The notes below the pieces were generated by a model, which was given only the letters and a program-made list of their open reading frames with translations, had not been told where the DNA came from and made no database searches. The translations under genes were made by a program, and so were the position numbers. From Bacteroides faecis MAJ27 (GTDB taxonomy: Bacteria > Bacteroidota > Bacteroidia > Bacteroidales > Bacteroidaceae), in contig NZ_FNNN01000023.1 in assembly GCF_900106755.1 (NCBI RefSeq), positions 1 through 64,000 on the forward strand: 64,000 nt of DNA, read 5' to 3'. Each line of letters starts with the position of its first letter. The first letter of the stretch is position 1. Shown here in pieces: positions 62,553 to 64,000 of the stretch.

Positions 62553-63971
62553 ATGTCTACAGAATTATTCTCTGCGCTGCCTTATAAAGTGGCAGATATT
62601 ACGCTTGCTGACTTCGGACGCAAGGAAATCGATTTGGCAGAAAAAGAAATGCCCGGCCTGATGGCTCTTCGCGAAAAGTATGGAGAATCCAAACCGTTAA
62701 AAGGTGCCCGTATCATGGGATCATTGCACATGACCATCCAGACCGCTGTACTGATTGAAACATTGGTTGCGCTGGGCGCGGAAGTGCGCTGGTGCTCATG
62801 TAATATATATTCAACTCAGGATCATGCAGCTGCTGCGATTGCTGCTTCCGGGGTTGCGGTATTTGCCTGGAAAGGTGAGAATCTCGCCGACTATTGGTGG
62901 TGTACGCTGCAAGCCTTGAACTTCCCTGGTGGAAAAGGTCCGAACGTAATTGTAGACGATGGTGGTGATGCTACTATGATGATTCATGTCGGTTATGATG
63001 CTGAGAAGAATGCTGCCGTGCTGGATAAGGAAGTACATGCAGAAGATGAAATAGAATTGAATGCCATTCTGAAAAAAGTGCTGGTTGAAGATAAGACCCG
63101 CTGGCATCGTGTAGCTGAAGAAATGCGTGGTGTGTCGGAGGAGACGACGACTGGTGTACACCGTTTGTATCAGATGCAGGAAGAAGGCAAACTGCTATTC
63201 CCGGCATTTAATGTGAACGATTCAGTGACAAAGTCTAAGTTTGATAACCTGTACGGATGTCGCGAATCATTGGCTGACGGTATCAAGAGAGCAACCGATG
63301 TGATGATTGCCGGTAAGGTAGTTGTCGTATGTGGCTATGGTGATGTGGGTAAGGGATGTTCACATTCAATGCGTTCTTACGGAGCACGCGTACTTGTGAC
63401 GGAAGTAGATCCGATCTGTGCACTACAGGCTGCAATGGAAGGTTTCGAAGTTGTGACAATGGAAGATGCCTGTACCGAAGGTAATATCTTTGTGACTACT
63501 ACGGGTAATATTGATATCATTCGTATCGACCACATGGAGAAAATGAAAGATCAGGCAATTGTATGTAACATCGGACACTTCGATAATGAAATTCAGGTAG
63601 ATGCTTTGAAACATTACCCGGGTATCAAATGTGTAAACATCAAGCCGCAGGTAGACCGCTATTATTTCCCGGATGGTCACAGTATACTTTTGCTGGCTGA
63701 CGGTCGTCTGGTGAATCTGGGATGCGCAACAGGACATCCGTCGTTTGTGATGAGTAATTCATTTACCAATCAGACGTTGGCTCAGATCGAGTTGTTCAAC
63801 AAGAAATACGAAGTAAATGTATATCGCTTGCCGAAACATCTGGATGAAGAAGTAGCCCGCCTGCATCTCGAAAAGATCGGTGTGAAACTGACGAAACTGA
63901 CTCCTGAACAGGCCGCTTATATCGGTGTATCGGTAGACGGACCTTATAAGGCTGAACATTATAGATACTAA
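62553..63971 (+). CDS. ahcY: S-adenosylhomocysteine hydrolase
   Basis: The ATG of MSTELFSALP gives 472 residues and matches the family start; an in-frame ATG lies 12 bases earlier. Characteristic blocks are SLHMTIQTAVLIETL, CNIYSTQDHAAAAIA, NVNDSVTKSKFDNLYGCRESL and the NAD-binding VCGYGDVGKGCS, ending in the conserved YKAEHYRY that closes the active site. It splits S-adenosylhomocysteine into adenosine and homocysteine in the methyl cycle. The adenosine could be used by the PfkB kinase encoded 4.5 kb to the left, which is only a guess. Confidence 0.97.
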   Translation: MSTELFSALPYKVADITLADFGRKEIDLAEKEMPGLMALREKYGESKPLKGARIMGSLHMTIQTAVLIETLVALGAEVRWCSCNIYSTQDHAAAAIAASGVAVFAWKGENLADYWWCTLQALNFPGGKGPNVIVDDGGDATMMIHVGYDAEKNAAVLDKEVHAEDEIELNAILKKVLVEDKTRWHRVAEEMRGVSEETTTGVHRLYQMQEEGKLLFPAFNVNDSVTKSKFDNLYGCRESLADGIKRATDVMIAGKVVVVCGYGDVGKGCSHSMRSYGARVLVTEVDPICALQAAMEGFEVVTMEDACTEGNIFVTTTGNIDIIRIDHMEKMKDQAIVCNIGHFDNEIQVDALKHYPGIKCVNIKPQVDRYYFPDGHSILLLADGRLVNLGCATGHPSFVMSNSFTNQTLAQIELFNKKYEVNVYRLPKHLDEEVARLHLEKIGVKLTKLTPEQAAYIGVSVDGPYKAEHYRY

Positions 63972-64000
63972 TTTAATTGACAATTGACAGTTGACAAATG

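Overview
The window looks like Bacteroides chromosome, closest in gene order to B. thetaiotaomicron or a near relative. The support is SusC/SusD pairs, BACON-domain lipoproteins, TAnnTTTG-type -7 boxes, lipoproteins with acidic residues after the lipobox cysteine, and an eight-gene block that matches the ribose utilisation (rus) locus as I remember it. The species call rests on memory of gene order and no search was run.

Left part (1-13.7 kb, minus strand): a GH18 lipoprotein and a transglutaminase-like lipoprotein, then an AT-rich accessory array headed by an O-antigen-ligase-like/TPR membrane protein. The array holds three lipoproteins (one frameshifted) with nearly identical first ~210 residues, divergent C-terminal HEMxH putative zinc-peptidase domains, and a small secreted protein directly downstream of each. 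A leftover 3' end of the ligase gene between two units shows that the array grew by tandem duplication. Conserved front, variable peptidase tail and linked small gene make it resemble a polymorphic toxin/immunity system. This is the least explained part of the window.

13.8-27.5 kb (minus strand): a polysaccharide utilisation locus with two SusC/SusD pairs, two BACON lipoproteins and a GH16 endo-glycanase. The GH18 at the left edge may belong to the same locus, displaced by the accessory block. No dedicated regulator is visible.

27.9-40.4 kb: an outer-membrane beta-barrel gene coupled to a 1003-residue TPR protein, a NUDIX hydrolase, an aldolase (DapA/NanA family) with a sodium-solute symporter, ahpC-ahpF peroxide detoxification, and a frameshifted nuclease/phosphatase-metallophosphoesterase fusion.

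40.5-53.2 kb (minus strand): the rus locus (regulator, two ribokinases, RusC, RusD, a clan GH-A hydrolase, a nucleoside hydrolase and a sugar permease). Together these would take up nucleosides or ribosides, release ribose, import it and phosphorylate it. An AT-rich ~800-base gap upstream of the regulator carries three 17-bp palindrome-like elements at an exact 22-bp period.

53.9-64 kb: housekeeping genes: an inositol-monophosphatase-like protein, ComF, a GH97 glycosidase, two identical tRNA-Asn genes, a PfkB kinase, an S41 protease, a soluble PAS histidine kinase and S-adenosylhomocysteinase.
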